DNA of 64,000 bases from Actinomycetota bacterium (GTDB lineage: Bacteria; Actinomycetota; Thermoleophilia; Gaiellales; Gaiellaceae), in NCBI GenBank assembly GCA_009702325.1, contig WLID01000007.1:1-64000 (forward strand), given 5' to 3'. How positions within the stretch are numbered: the first letter of the stretch is position 1; each line of letters opens with the position of its first letter. The notes under the pieces were generated by a model. That model was not told the DNA's origin. It searched no databases and saw only the letters and a program-made list of their open reading frames with translations. The position numbers and the translations under genes were made by a program. This document shows, piece after piece, positions 25,100 to 34,053 of the stretch.

Positions 25100-26095
25100 G
25101 TGACCGCTTCGGCCCCGAATCCCGTTCTGCAGGCGTGGATCGACGCGACCGCCGGATCCGACGAAGAGTTCGTTGAGCAGGCCTGGCGACGGATGTTGCG
25201 CCGCCCACCGGAAGAGGCTGGCAAGGCGCGCGCACTTGCCCGGCTCGCCGACGGCACGCTCTCTCGCGCGACGTTGCTGCGGGAACTCGCGACTGACGAC
25301 GAGTTCACACGCGTGACACTGCTCGACGATGGCCTCTCGCTCGCAGCAGGGGCACGTCGCTCAGGCGCACGTCCGCGTGGGCTCGTGGCGCCAGCCGACA
25401 CCGACGAGCGGCTGGTCGAGATCCCGTGGTGCCTCAGCCGGTACGCCGGAGAGCGTCGCGTGCTCGATGCGGGATACGCCTTTGCAGAGCCGTCGTACCT
25501 GGCCGGCCTCGTTGGGCTTGGCGTGCCGGAGCTCACGGGGGTCGACCTTGCCGAGGCGTCCGTGCCAGGCATGACGGGTGTCGTCGCCGATCTTCGTGAG
25601 CTGCCGTTTGCTGACCGCTCGTTCGACCTTGCGTTCTGCATCTCGACCCTCGAACACATTGGGCTCGACAACCAGGTGTACGGGCTGACTGCCGCGCATG
25701 AACCCGAGGGTCAGCTGCGCGCGCTGAAAGAGTTCCGGCGCGTCCTCGCCTCCCACGGCCGACTGTTGATCTCCGTTCCCACAGGAGAGCAGCAGGAGCT
25801 TGGTTGGCAGGTGCAGCGCCCGCCGGCTGCGTGGATCGATCTCTTCGAGAAGGCGGGCTTCATCGTCTTCGAGGACGAGGTGTACGAGCTCGGAAGCGAC
25901 GGTTGGCGATCAACGTCGTCGCTCGTGACGGAGGGCGCGCGCTACGGCGAACGCGGCCCCGCCGCGTCAGCCGTGCTGTGCGCGGAGCTGCGACCGAAGT
26001 CGCTTTCCGAGACCGTCCGGCTCGCAGTCCGCGACTTCCGCCATCGCGACGAACCACGTCGGTCTACGCGAGGCGACGGGACGGACGCGGCGTGA
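25100..26095 (+). CDS. Methyltransferase with N-terminal DUF4214-like domain
   Basis: This 331-residue protein has two parts. Residues 20-75 (DEEFVEQAWRRMLRRPPEE, then LSRATLLRELATDDEF) follow the DUF4214 pattern: an F-V-x-x-[AY]-x-x-x-L-x-R-x-P/A-D-x-x-G opening, then S-R-x-x-L-L-x-x-[FL]-x-x-[SD]-x-EF. The rest is a class I methyltransferase with a VLDAGYAFAEPSYLAGL glycine-poor motif I, GVDLAEASVPGM, and SFDLAFCISTLEHIGLDN. DUF4214 domains often accompany cell-surface and glycosylation proteins. It heads a plus-strand unit of two ATP-grasp ligases, a glycosyltransferase and a flippase. It probably modifies the glycan. Confidence 0.78.
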   Translation: MTASAPNPVLQAWIDATAGSDEEFVEQAWRRMLRRPPEEAGKARALARLADGTLSRATLLRELATDDEFTRVTLLDDGLSLAAGARRSGARPRGLVAPADTDERLVEIPWCLSRYAGERRVLDAGYAFAEPSYLAGLVGLGVPELTGVDLAEASVPGMTGVVADLRELPFADRSFDLAFCISTLEHIGLDNQVYGLTAAHEPEGQLRALKEFRRVLASHGRLLISVPTGEQQELGWQVQRPPAAWIDLFEKAGFIVFEDEVYELGSDGWRSTSSLVTEGARYGERGPAASAVLCAELRPKSLSETVRLAVRDFRHRDEPRRSTRGDGTDAA

Positions 26096-27309
26096 GTCGC
26101 ACCGTTCTGTTTGTTGGCGCTGGCAAGCATCAGCAGCGCGCGATCCTCTACGCCAAGTCGCTCGGACTGACGGTCGCTGCCGTCGATGGAAGCGCCGACG
26201 CACCGGGGCTGGCCGAGGCCGATGTGCAGTTCGTGGTCGACTTCGCCGATCTCGACGGGGTGCTCGCGGCGATCGACGGCTTCGAGTTCGATGGTGTGCT
26301 GACGGTGTCTGCCGACCGTGCAGTGCCGATCGTGGCGGCGATCGCTGAGGCGCGAGGGCTTCCCGGTATCGGTGTTGAGGCTGCCCATGCGATGACGCAC
26401 AAGGTGACGATGCGTCGTCTGCTCGCTGAGGCAGGTGTGCCGCAGCCGCGCTTCGCTGGCCTGCGCACGATCGCGGAGCGCCGGCGAGCCGCCGACGAGG
26501 TCGGCTTCCCGGCGGTGCTCAAACCTGCGAACTCGGGTGGGCAGCGGGGCGTGCATCGCGTCGAGTCGTTGGACGACATCGACGCGCACCTCCACGAAGC
26601 GGTCACGCTCTCCCCCACGGGCGAGGCGATCCTCGAGGAGTACGTCGAGGGCACGGAGATGAATGGCATCGTCATCGGCCGAGATGGCGAGCTCTCGGTG
26701 CTCACCCTGTCTGATCGGCTCCGGCCGCCGGGCAAGGGCTTCGCCGTGGGATGGATCCACGTCTACCCGGCAACCGTCTATGGCGACCAGCAGGAGGAGG
26801 CAGAACGCGTTGCCGTCCATGCCCCGCGCGCTCTCGGCATGAAGACCGGGATCGCCTTCCCCCAGCTGATCGCCACGCCCGATGGGCGCGTCGTTGTCGT
26901 CGAGTGTGCGGCACGCATCCCTGGTGGCCAGATGGCCGACCTCGTTCGCCACGCCGTCGGGGTTGACCTGATCGACGTGCAGCTTCGAATGGCGCTCGGC
27001 GATCCGCTTCCCGACAAGGTGGTGAAGCCGAAGTTCCGCCAGCCGCTCGCCATCCGGTTTCTCACCTCGTCCCCTGGCCCGCTTCCGGCGGGCCGTGTCA
27101 CCCGCCTGGGCCCGCTCGATGCGGTGCTCGCCGCTCCCGGCGTGGTCGGCGCCGGCACCTACATCGAGGTGGGCGAAGTCATCCGGCCAGTGCAGGTCGA
27201 CAACGACCGCCGCGGCTATGTGATCGCAACGGCCGACACGAACCTTGAGGCGCTCGAGCGTGCAGAGGCCGCCGCCGCCCTCGTCGATATCGATGTGGAG
27301 CCAGTCTGA
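26092..27309 (+). CDS. ATP-grasp ligase (carbamoyl-phosphate synthase/PurK-like)
   Basis: This 405-residue protein has an N-terminal VLFVGAGKHQQRAILYAKSL fold. The ATP-grasp lysine region is FPAVLKPANSGGQRGVHRV, the hinge AILEEYVEGTEMNGIVIG, and the metal site RVVVVECAARIPGGQMADL. It looks like the paralogue of 17737-18933. Both replace the common E-x-N metal triad with E-x-A-A-R. The GTG at 26092 overlaps the methyltransferase stop as GTGA. The downstream neighbour is a second, more divergent ATP-grasp enzyme with 1-nt overlap. Tandem ATP-grasp genes in a glycan locus suggest attachment of amino acids or short peptides. The substrates are unknown. Confidence 0.82.
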   Translation: MSRTVLFVGAGKHQQRAILYAKSLGLTVAAVDGSADAPGLAEADVQFVVDFADLDGVLAAIDGFEFDGVLTVSADRAVPIVAAIAEARGLPGIGVEAAHAMTHKVTMRRLLAEAGVPQPRFAGLRTIAERRRAADEVGFPAVLKPANSGGQRGVHRVESLDDIDAHLHEAVTLSPTGEAILEEYVEGTEMNGIVIGRDGELSVLTLSDRLRPPGKGFAVGWIHVYPATVYGDQQEEAERVAVHAPRALGMKTGIAFPQLIATPDGRVVVVECAARIPGGQMADLVRHAVGVDLIDVQLRMALGDPLPDKVVKPKFRQPLAIRFLTSSPGPLPAGRVTRLGPLDAVLAAPGVVGAGTYIEVGEVIRPVQVDNDRRGYVIATADTNLEALERAEAAAALVDIDVEPV

Positions 27310-28349
27310 TGGGCAAGCTCGCGCCGCTGACGGTGATCGTGACAGCCTCGGGCGCCCCGGGTACCGCGGCGCTGCTGCGCTCGTTGCGCCAGAACGGTGA
27401 ACGCGACATTCGTCTCGTTGGCACCGACATGAGCGAACGTGCGATCGGCCGTCACCTGTGCGACGCGTTCCATGTCGTACCGCGCGGCTCCGACCCAAGC
27501 TTCCCCGACGCGATTCGCGACATCGCAGCGCGGGAAGGCGCTGCCGCAGTGCTGCCGCAGTCGTCGTTTGACCTTGAGGGTCTCGCGGGATCGCGCGACA
27601 CCTTCGGTGATGTCGCTGTTCTTGTCTCGTCGCCCGATGCGATCCACCGGTGCAACGACAAGGCCGAAACGTACGAGCTGCTGCATCGCCTCGGCCTGCC
27701 TGCACCGGCGTTTCGCCGCGTTGCTGGTGGCCGCGCCGTTGAAGCAGCTGCACGCGAGCTCGGGTACCCGGACGTTCCCGTGTGCTTCAAGCCGGTCTTC
27801 TCGTCCGGCTCACGCGGCTTCCGCATCCTCGACCCCACTGTCGATCGGGCGCACCAGCTGTTGCATGAGCGGCCCGGTTCCGTTGCGATGCGACTTGAGG
27901 AGGCCGTCGAGCTGCTCCCCGAAGCGGGTGGAACCGAGCTGCTTGTGATGGAACTCGCGACGGGCGGCGAGCGCACGATCGACGGAATCGCAAACGGGGA
28001 GCGCATCGTCCTTGGCCACCCGAAGACGCGCGAGGCGATGCGCGCCGGGCTCGCGATGTACTTCGAAACGCTCGAAGATCCCGCGCTGATGGAGGTCGCA
28101 AACACCCTCGTCGCCGAGCTGAAGATCGAGCACTTCTACAACATCCAACTTGTCGGCGACTACGTGATCGAGATCAACCCTCGCATCTCGACGATCGTCT
28201 ACCAGGAGGATCTCAACCTTCCCTATCTCGGCATCAAGCGCGCGATTGGCGAGATCAGCGATGAGGAGCTGGTTGCGCTTCGCAGCCGCATTCGCCCAGG
28301 ACGGTCGGCGTTGCGGTACTTCGACCAGGTTGAGTTCGATGTCCGGTAG
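27309..28349 (+). CDS. ATP-grasp ligase, CarB-like
   Basis: This 346-residue protein starts with VTASGAPGTAALLRSLRQNG, like the CarB-type N-terminal fold. VCFKPVFSSGSRGFRIL carries the ATP-binding lysine. ELLVMELATGGERTIDGI is the hinge. YVIEINPRISTIVYQE holds the intact E-x-N-x-R metal and phosphate ligands. It should be catalytically active, unlike degenerate copies. Start and upstream stop overlap as TGATG, showing tight coupling with the first ligase. It differs from the other two ATP-grasp proteins in its metal motif, so it may catalyse a separate condensation in the same pathway. Confidence 0.82.
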   Translation: MGKLAPLTVIVTASGAPGTAALLRSLRQNGERDIRLVGTDMSERAIGRHLCDAFHVVPRGSDPSFPDAIRDIAAREGAAAVLPQSSFDLEGLAGSRDTFGDVAVLVSSPDAIHRCNDKAETYELLHRLGLPAPAFRRVAGGRAVEAAARELGYPDVPVCFKPVFSSGSRGFRILDPTVDRAHQLLHERPGSVAMRLEEAVELLPEAGGTELLVMELATGGERTIDGIANGERIVLGHPKTREAMRAGLAMYFETLEDPALMEVANTLVAELKIEHFYNIQLVGDYVIEINPRISTIVYQEDLNLPYLGIKRAIGEISDEELVALRSRIRPGRSALRYFDQVEFDVR

Positions 28350-28370
28350 TCGCGGAGGTCAGGCCTGACC

Positions 28371-29297
28371 TTGCGCGTCACCCACTGCCCGGTGAACATC
28401 GCCGGAATCCCGTGGGAGAACACGCTCGCCCTTCGGCGGAAGGGCATCGATGCCCGACTCGTCGTCTTCAACCGCGGCACGCTTCACCACGAGGCCGACT
28501 GGTCTCTCGACCGCGACGGTCGACTCCCGAAGCGCCTCATCACGCAGTTCGCGGCGCTCGCCCGACTGATGCCGCAGACCGACATCTTTCACTTCTACTT
28601 CGGGCTTACCCTCGTCCCCAAGTCGGTGCAGTTTCCGCTCCTGCGTCTGTTTGGCAAGAAGAGCGTGTTCCACTACCTCGGGTCGGACATTCGTGGCAAG
28701 ACACCCGCTGAGCTCGCGTTCGGCAAGCGCGCCAACGCCGAGATCGTGGGGTCGTACGACGCACTCAAGTGGGTTCCCGAGGCACGCGTGATTCCGCCCG
28801 GGCTCGACTTGACACCGTTCACCCCGGTACCGCCGAGCGACAGTCCGCGACCGCTCGTCGTGCACGCACCTTCGAGCCGAACAAAGAAGGGCACCGAGTT
28901 TGTGATTGAGGCGTGCCGCCAGCTCAACGTCGAGCTGGATCTCGTCGAAGGCGTACCCCACGAACAGGCACGTGAGCGATATGCACGAGCCGACATCATC
29001 ATCGACCAGCTGCTTGTGGGTTGGCATGGCGTCTTCGCGCTTGAGGCGATGGCGCTCGGCAAACCTGTGATCACCTACCTCCATCCCGAGGTCGTCGAGA
29101 CCAGCGCTGCAGGCTTTGGCGCACGGCTTCCAATCGTCTCCGCCACACCCGAGACGCTTGTCGCCCAGCTCCGGCCGCTCGTCGAGAGCCCGGCGCTACG
29201 ACGCGAGATCGGCGCAGCGAGCCGCGCCTACGTTGAGCAGGTGCACGACATCGACCAGGTCGCGAACCGGCTCATCGATCTTTACCGTTCGCTCTAG
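28371..29297 (+). CDS. Glycosyltransferase, GT-B fold
   Basis: This 308-residue protein starts with TTG at 28371, supported by GGAGGT about 11 nt upstream. It opens MRVTHCPVNIAGIPWENTLA and has DIFHFYFGLTLVPKS, VFHYLGSDIRGK and a C-terminal Rossmann domain. The C-terminal domain shows LVVHAPSSRTKKGTEFV and DIIIDQLLVGWHGVFALEA followed by MALGKP. It is a paralogue of 3602-4678. It is shorter than typical GT4 proteins, but both domains are present. It lies between the ATP-grasp pair and the flippase, so it probably assembles the same lipid-linked glycan. Confidence 0.78.
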   Translation: MRVTHCPVNIAGIPWENTLALRRKGIDARLVVFNRGTLHHEADWSLDRDGRLPKRLITQFAALARLMPQTDIFHFYFGLTLVPKSVQFPLLRLFGKKSVFHYLGSDIRGKTPAELAFGKRANAEIVGSYDALKWVPEARVIPPGLDLTPFTPVPPSDSPRPLVVHAPSSRTKKGTEFVIEACRQLNVELDLVEGVPHEQARERYARADIIIDQLLVGWHGVFALEAMALGKPVITYLHPEVVETSAAGFGARLPIVSATPETLVAQLRPLVESPALRREIGAASRAYVEQVHDIDQVANRLIDLYRSL

Positions 29298-29299
29298 CG

Positions 29300-30724
29300 A
29301 TGGTTGGGCGCGAACTCAAACGGCTCGGCAGCCAGTCGATGCTGTACGGCCTCGGCGGGATCATCTCGCGCTTCATCGCGTTCTTCTTGCTGCCGGTCTA
29401 CACCGCCTACCTCGGGCGTGTGGGCCTCGGAAAAATCGAGACGATCGTCGCGTTCACCGCCGTCCTGGCGGTGCTGCTGCGGCTCGGTGTCACGAATGCG
29501 TTCTTCCGTTTCTACTTCGACGCTGAGGACGACGCGGGCCGAACCCTCGTTGTCCGCACATCGTTCTGGTTCACGATGGTCGCCGCCACGGCTGGACTGC
29601 TCGTGGGCTTCGCTGTCGCTGCGCCGATCGCGACCTGGCTCGGCCTCGACGACCCGTGGCTTGTTCGCGCGGGATTCGTCGGACTTTGGGCGCAGATGAA
29701 CTACCAGCAGATGAGCGCAGTGTTTCGGGTCGAGCAACGGCCCGTTGGGTATGCAATCGCGAGCATCTCAAACGTGCTGATCACGATCGGCTCGACGATC
29801 GTGCTTGTGGTGGGACGCCACGAGGGAGCGATGGGTGCGGTTGTCGGCAACTTCCTCGGAACGCTCACGGTGTACGTGGTGCTGCTCGGCTACCGCCGAT
29901 ATCAGCTAGGCCTGCAGTTCGACCGCCAGCTGTTCCGCGAGATGAACCGGTTCGGAATGCCACTCGTGCCGGCCGCCCTCGCACTCTGGGCGATCAACTT
30001 CATCGACAGGCTCCTGATTCAGCAGTTCAAAGGGCAGGCCGAGGTCGGTATCTACTCGCTGGCCGTTCGCATCGCATCGGTTCTCGTGTTCGTGATGACG
30101 GCGTTCCAACTTGCCTGGCCTGCGTTTGCGTACTCGATCAAGAACGATGAGCAGGCCAAGCGCACCTACGCGTTTGTGCTCACCTACCTCCTCTTCCTGT
30201 GCTGCTGGATCTCGCTTGCGCTCGGCTCGCTTGCCCCATGGCTGGTCGAGATCCTCGCCACCGACGCCTTCAAGCGCTCAGCCCCGGCTGTCCCGGTGTT
30301 GGCGTTCGCCACCGCGGCGTACGCTGCCTACAACGTGTTCGCGATCGGTGTCGGTCGCACGCGCCAGACCCAGGCGAACTGGATTGTCAGCGGCATCGCC
30401 GCCGTCGTGAACATCGGCCTTAACGTGTTGCTGATTCCGCCGTACGGAATGATGGGCGCCGCGATCGCGACGCTTGCCGCGTACGTCGTGCTGTTTTTCG
30501 CCATGTGGTACCGGTCAGATCAGGTGTTTCCGGTTCCGTACCAGTGGCGTCGCGTAGCCCTGCTTGCGGCGGTCGCCCCGACCCTCACGGTTGCAGCGTG
30601 GGAGGCCCACTCTCTCTACGTTTCCCTCCTTGTTACTGCGTTGTTCCCGATCGTTCTGATCCCGCTTCGCTTCTACCTCCCGGCCGAGATTGCGCGCCTT
30701 CGCAAGCTCCGGCCAGGGTGGTAG
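29300..30724 (+). CDS. Wzx-like polysaccharide flippase (MATE/MOP superfamily)
   Basis: This 474-residue protein has about 12-14 hydrophobic segments. It opens LKRLGSQSMLYGLGGIISRFIAFFLLPVYTAYLG, here summarised as the GxxxxxIxFFLLPVYT signature of the polysaccharide_synt/RfbX family. INFIDRLLIQQFKGQAEVGIYSLA is the second conserved block, and NIGLNVLLIPPYGMMGAAIAT the third. It should translocate a lipid-linked glycan across the membrane. The ATG is 2 nt after the glycosyltransferase stop, and it is the natural last step of this plus-strand unit. Confidence 0.88.
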   Translation: MVGRELKRLGSQSMLYGLGGIISRFIAFFLLPVYTAYLGRVGLGKIETIVAFTAVLAVLLRLGVTNAFFRFYFDAEDDAGRTLVVRTSFWFTMVAATAGLLVGFAVAAPIATWLGLDDPWLVRAGFVGLWAQMNYQQMSAVFRVEQRPVGYAIASISNVLITIGSTIVLVVGRHEGAMGAVVGNFLGTLTVYVVLLGYRRYQLGLQFDRQLFREMNRFGMPLVPAALALWAINFIDRLLIQQFKGQAEVGIYSLAVRIASVLVFVMTAFQLAWPAFAYSIKNDEQAKRTYAFVLTYLLFLCCWISLALGSLAPWLVEILATDAFKRSAPAVPVLAFATAAYAAYNVFAIGVGRTRQTQANWIVSGIAAVVNIGLNVLLIPPYGMMGAAIATLAAYVVLFFAMWYRSDQVFPVPYQWRRVALLAAVAPTLTVAAWEAHSLYVSLLVTALFPIVLIPLRFYLPAEIARLRKLRPGW

Positions 30725-30764
30725 CTTGGCCGCGGGGACTCAGAGACAACGGAGGGAGATACGC

Positions 30765-32201
30765 ATGGCATCGCACGACCACCGGCGGCGGTGGATCGCG
30801 CTCATCGTCATTTGTGCCGTGCAGTTCATGGTGGTGCTTGACGTCTCGATCGTGAACGTCGCTCTGCCGTCAATCAAGACGGCACTTAACTTCAGTGAGT
30901 CGAACTTGCAGTGGGTTGTCAGCGCCTACACGCTGGTTGCCGGCGGCTTCTTGCTGCTCGGCGGGCGCATCGGCGACATCATGGGCAGGCGCTTGCTGTT
31001 CATCTCGGGTCTCGTGCTGTTCACGGCGGGCTCGCTGATGTGCGGCCTCGCATGGACGCACGGGGCGTTGATCACCTTCCGGGCCGTCCAGGGCCTCGGA
31101 GCCGCGCTCGTTGCACCGTCAGCGCTCTCGCTGATCACCGCACTGTTTGATGAGGGTTCAGAACGCAACAAGGCGCTGGGCATCCTCGGCGCAATCTCCG
31201 GCTCGGGGGCGGCGTTCGGCGTCCTGCTCGGCGGCGTGCTGACGAGCGCGTTCTCATGGGAGTGGATCTTCTTCGTGAACGTGCCGGTTGGCGCCGCAGC
31301 CGTGATCGCGACGCTCCTGATCATTCCGGAGAGCAAGGGCGAACTTGGTCATCGCAGGTTCGATGTGGCCGGCGCGGTAACGATCACCGCCAGCCTGACG
31401 CTTCTCGTCTATGCGATCGTCAAAGCGTCAGAGTACGGCTGGGGGTCGGCAAAGACGCTCGGGATGATCGCTGTGGCGGTCGCAGGACACGCGCTCTTCC
31501 TGCTGATCGAGTGGAAGTCGAAGGCGCCGCTGATGCCGCTTCGCATCTGGTTGAACCGGACTCTCGCCGGAGCGAACATCGTCGGGTTCATGGTCGGTGC
31601 AGCGATCTTCGCGATGTTCTTCGTGCTGTCGCTGTATATGCAGCAAGTGCTCGGCTTCTCGGCACTCAAGGCTGGCGTTTCGTATCTCGCATGCGCCTTG
31701 AGCGTCATCTTCGCCGCAGCCCTCGCAGGCCAGCTTGTGACGAAGGTGGGTGTTCGAAACGTGCTTGTCGCAGGGACGGTCATCACGGCGATCGGGCTCT
31801 ACTACTTCACACATGTTTCGGAGAACGGGTCGTATTGGGGAGATCTCTTCCCCGGCCTCGTGATCGCCGGTGTTGGCCTCGGCTTCTCGTTCGTTCCGGT
31901 AACGATCGCCGCACTCTCGGGCGTCTCAAACCAGGACGCCGGGCTTGCGTCGGGATTGATCAACACGTCACAACAGATCGGTGGCGCGCTTGGCACCGCG
32001 ATCGTGACGACGGTGTATGTCTCGCGCTCGAACACGCTGGTGAAGCACGGCGACACCGTCCAGGTCGCTCTCACAAGCGGGTTCCAGCGTGCGTTCATGA
32101 TCAACCTTGGCTTCGCCATCGTTGGCCTGATCGCGACGCTGCTTGTGATCAAGCGTGTGGCGCTCGCGGCCGAGGGTGCGCCGACAACGCCAGGTATCTA
32201 G
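30765..32201 (+). CDS. MFS drug:H+ antiporter, DHA2 (14-TM) type
   Basis: This 478-residue, 14-segment transporter has FMVVLDVSIVNVALPSI (motif D1), GGRIGDIMGRRLLF (motif A) and FRAVQGLGAALVAPSALSLI. SGSGAAFGVLLGGVLTSAFSWEW covers motif C. It is similar in design to the exporter at 20902 but without an adjacent regulator. ATG 30765 has a good GGAGGG site 5-6 nt upstream. It lies 40 nt after the flippase gene, so it may be the last gene of that unit or be expressed alone. The substrate is unknown. Confidence 0.9.
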   Translation: MASHDHRRRWIALIVICAVQFMVVLDVSIVNVALPSIKTALNFSESNLQWVVSAYTLVAGGFLLLGGRIGDIMGRRLLFISGLVLFTAGSLMCGLAWTHGALITFRAVQGLGAALVAPSALSLITALFDEGSERNKALGILGAISGSGAAFGVLLGGVLTSAFSWEWIFFVNVPVGAAAVIATLLIIPESKGELGHRRFDVAGAVTITASLTLLVYAIVKASEYGWGSAKTLGMIAVAVAGHALFLLIEWKSKAPLMPLRIWLNRTLAGANIVGFMVGAAIFAMFFVLSLYMQQVLGFSALKAGVSYLACALSVIFAAALAGQLVTKVGVRNVLVAGTVITAIGLYYFTHVSENGSYWGDLFPGLVIAGVGLGFSFVPVTIAALSGVSNQDAGLASGLINTSQQIGGALGTAIVTTVYVSRSNTLVKHGDTVQVALTSGFQRAFMINLGFAIVGLIATLLVIKRVALAAEGAPTTPGI

Positions 32202-32208
32202 CGAAACG

Positions 32209-32257
32209 CTGTGTGGTGGGGCGGCCCGGGATCACCCGTTGCCGTCCCACCACACAG
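32209..32257. terminator. Bidirectional hairpin between converging MFS and leuA genes
   Basis: CTGTGTGGTGGG (32209-32220) pairs perfectly with CCCACCACACAG (32246-32257). Five further pairs, one of them G-U, give a 17-bp stem with a 15-nt loop. It lies 7 nt from each converging stop codon. No U-tract follows on either side. Confidence 0.7.
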
Positions 32258-32264
32258 TCTCGCG

Positions 32265-33962
32265 CTACCGACTGTCGAAGAGCGCCGCAGCTGTAGCTGC
32301 CGCATCGCGTGCTGCGATTGCGCGATTCACGGCGTTCAGGACAGCGCGCAGCGATGCCGTGACGATGCTCGGGTGAAGACCAACACCCCAGAAGGCCTCG
32401 TCGTCAACGTCGGCTTCGATGTATGCGGCGGCTGTTGCGTCAGCGGACGCGGCCATCGTGTGTTCGTGGTAATCACGAATCCGCACGTTGACCCCGAACG
32501 TCGTCGAGATCGCATCGACGAGCGCCGCGATCGGCCCGTTGCCGTTGCCAACGATCTCTTGTTCTTCCCCGTTCACGCGAACCTTCGCCGTGATCGTGTC
32601 GTGGTCGTTCGCACTCATGTGCGTGTACGAGACGATCTCGTAGGGGCGCGTGTGTGAGAGGTAGTGATCGTGGAACGCGGCGAGCAGCTCGTCGGCCGTC
32701 AGCTCGTCGCCGCGTCCATCGGTGATCGACTGAACTTTCTGAGCGAAATCGACCTGCAGCCCGCGCGGGAGGTCGAGGTGGTGCTCAGCCTCCATCAGGT
32801 AGGCGACCCCACCTTTGCCTGATTGGGAATTGACCCGAATGATCGCTTCGTACGTGCGGCCGAGATCCATGGGGTCAATCGGCAGGTACGGCACATCCCA
32901 CACTCCGGTTTCGGAGCGCTGCTGCGCGTACATGCCTTTCTTGATCGCGTCCTGGTGTGATCCCGAGAAGGCGGTGTAGACGAGCTCTCCCACATACGGG
33001 TGGCGGGGGTGCACGGGGAGCTCGTTGCACTCTTCGACGATGCGCTTGGCCTCGTCGATCCGTGAGAAGTCGAGTTCGGGATCGACACCTTGGGTGAGCA
33101 GGTTGATCGCAAGGGTGACCATGTCGACGTTGCCGGTTCGCTCGCCGTTGCCGAAGAGCGTCCCTTCGACGCGGTCGGCGCCAGCCATCAGGCCGAGTTC
33201 GGCGGTGGCGACGGCTGTGCCGCGATCGTTGTGCGGATGGACGGAAAGCAGGAAGACGTCTCGGTCGGAGACGTGCCGCTGGAACCATTCGAGACGGTCG
33301 GCATAGATGTTCGGCGGGAATGCCTCGACGGTGGTCGGCAGGTTGAGGATCATCTTGTCGGTTGCTGTCGGACCCCATTCGGCCATAACCGCCTCACAGA
33401 TCTCGAGGGCGTAGTCGAGCTCAGTTCCGTGGAAGCTTTCCGGCGAGTACTGGAAGACGACCTTCGTGTCGGTTTTCGCGGCGAGCTGCTTGCAGAGCGC
33501 GGTGCCGCGCACTGCGAGATCGGTGATGCCGGCCTTGTCGAGCCGAAACACGACGCGCCGCTGGGTCTCGGACGTTGAGTTGTAGAGGTGGACGATCGCC
33601 TGCTTTGCTCCTGCGATCGCCTCATAGGTGCGCTCGATCAGCTCGGGTCGCGCCTGCGTGAGGACGGCGATTGTCGTGTCGTCGGGAATCAGGTTCTCGT
33701 CGATCAGCTTGCGTACGAAGTCGAAGTCGGTCTTCGACGCGGACGGGAACCCAACTTCGATCTCCTTCACGCCGAGCTGCAGGAGCAGGTCGAACATCTT
33801 CTGCTTGCGCTCAGCGTCCATCGGCTTGACGAGCGACTGGTTGCCGTCGCGTAGGTCGGTTGAGCACCAGATTGGCGCGTGGTCGACGACGGTGTCTGGC
33901 CATGTCCGGTCAGACAGCGCAACGGTGGTGTAGGGACGGTATTTCCAGGACGGCATCGGCAT
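32265..33962 (-). CDS. leuA: 2-isopropylmalate synthase (LeuA, long form with regulatory domain)
   Basis: This 565-residue enzyme condenses acetyl-CoA with 2-ketoisovalerate, the first committed step of leucine synthesis. The TIM-barrel domain shows WCSTDLRDGNQSL, with the metal-binding Asp in LRDGNQ, and LLSVHPHNDRGTAVATAEL, with the HxH-like metal ligands. GNGERTGNVDMVTLA is the conserved glycine-rich loop. The C-terminal part from about residue 440 is the LeuA dimer domain for leucine feedback. The length matches the actinobacterial type that begins MPSWKYRPY. ATG 33962 has AGGAG 8 nt upstream. The 5' leader contains a leucine-rich leader peptide and competing hairpins, so it is probably attenuated. 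Confidence 0.95.
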   Translation of the reverse strand: MPMPSWKYRPYTTVALSDRTWPDTVVDHAPIWCSTDLRDGNQSLVKPMDAERKQKMFDLLLQLGVKEIEVGFPSASKTDFDFVRKLIDENLIPDDTTIAVLTQARPELIERTYEAIAGAKQAIVHLYNSTSETQRRVVFRLDKAGITDLAVRGTALCKQLAAKTDTKVVFQYSPESFHGTELDYALEICEAVMAEWGPTATDKMILNLPTTVEAFPPNIYADRLEWFQRHVSDRDVFLLSVHPHNDRGTAVATAELGLMAGADRVEGTLFGNGERTGNVDMVTLAINLLTQGVDPELDFSRIDEAKRIVEECNELPVHPRHPYVGELVYTAFSGSHQDAIKKGMYAQQRSETGVWDVPYLPIDPMDLGRTYEAIIRVNSQSGKGGVAYLMEAEHHLDLPRGLQVDFAQKVQSITDGRGDELTADELLAAFHDHYLSHTRPYEIVSYTHMSANDHDTITAKVRVNGEEQEIVGNGNGPIAALVDAISTTFGVNVRIRDYHEHTMAASADATAAAYIEADVDDEAFWGVGLHPSIVTASLRAVLNAVNRAIAARDAAATAAALFDSR

Positions 33963-33969
33963 CGGAAAA

Positions 33970-34053
33970 GCTCCTTTGGAGACGGACTACTCCCTTGAGG
34001 CAGGGAGCGCGGACGGGTATGTCAAGCGGTCTCCTCCCCTACCGGGGAAGGAG
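33970..34053 (-). promoter_or_regulatory. leuA attenuator: competing hairpins around the Shine-Dalgarno site
   Basis: On the minus strand the leader-peptide 3' end CTCCTTCCCC (34044-34053) pairs with GGGGAGGAG (34031-34039) around GGTA. The overlapping GGAGAC (34029-34034) can instead pair with GTCTCC (33978-33983), which directly abuts the leuA AAAGGAGC. GCTCCTT inside the leucine codons (34048-34054) is exactly complementary to AAGGAGC of the Shine-Dalgarno site (33970-33976). A further CTCCCT/AGGGAG hairpin is at 33990-34007. These folds are mutually exclusive, so ribosome position on the leader could set access to leuA. No U-tract terminator is seen, which favours control of translation. 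Confidence 0.65.

Noticed and set aside
25942..27753. 603-codon minus-strand open frame
   Set aside because: It is antisense to the methyltransferase and ATP-grasp genes and has an arginine/histidine-rich composition with no motif.
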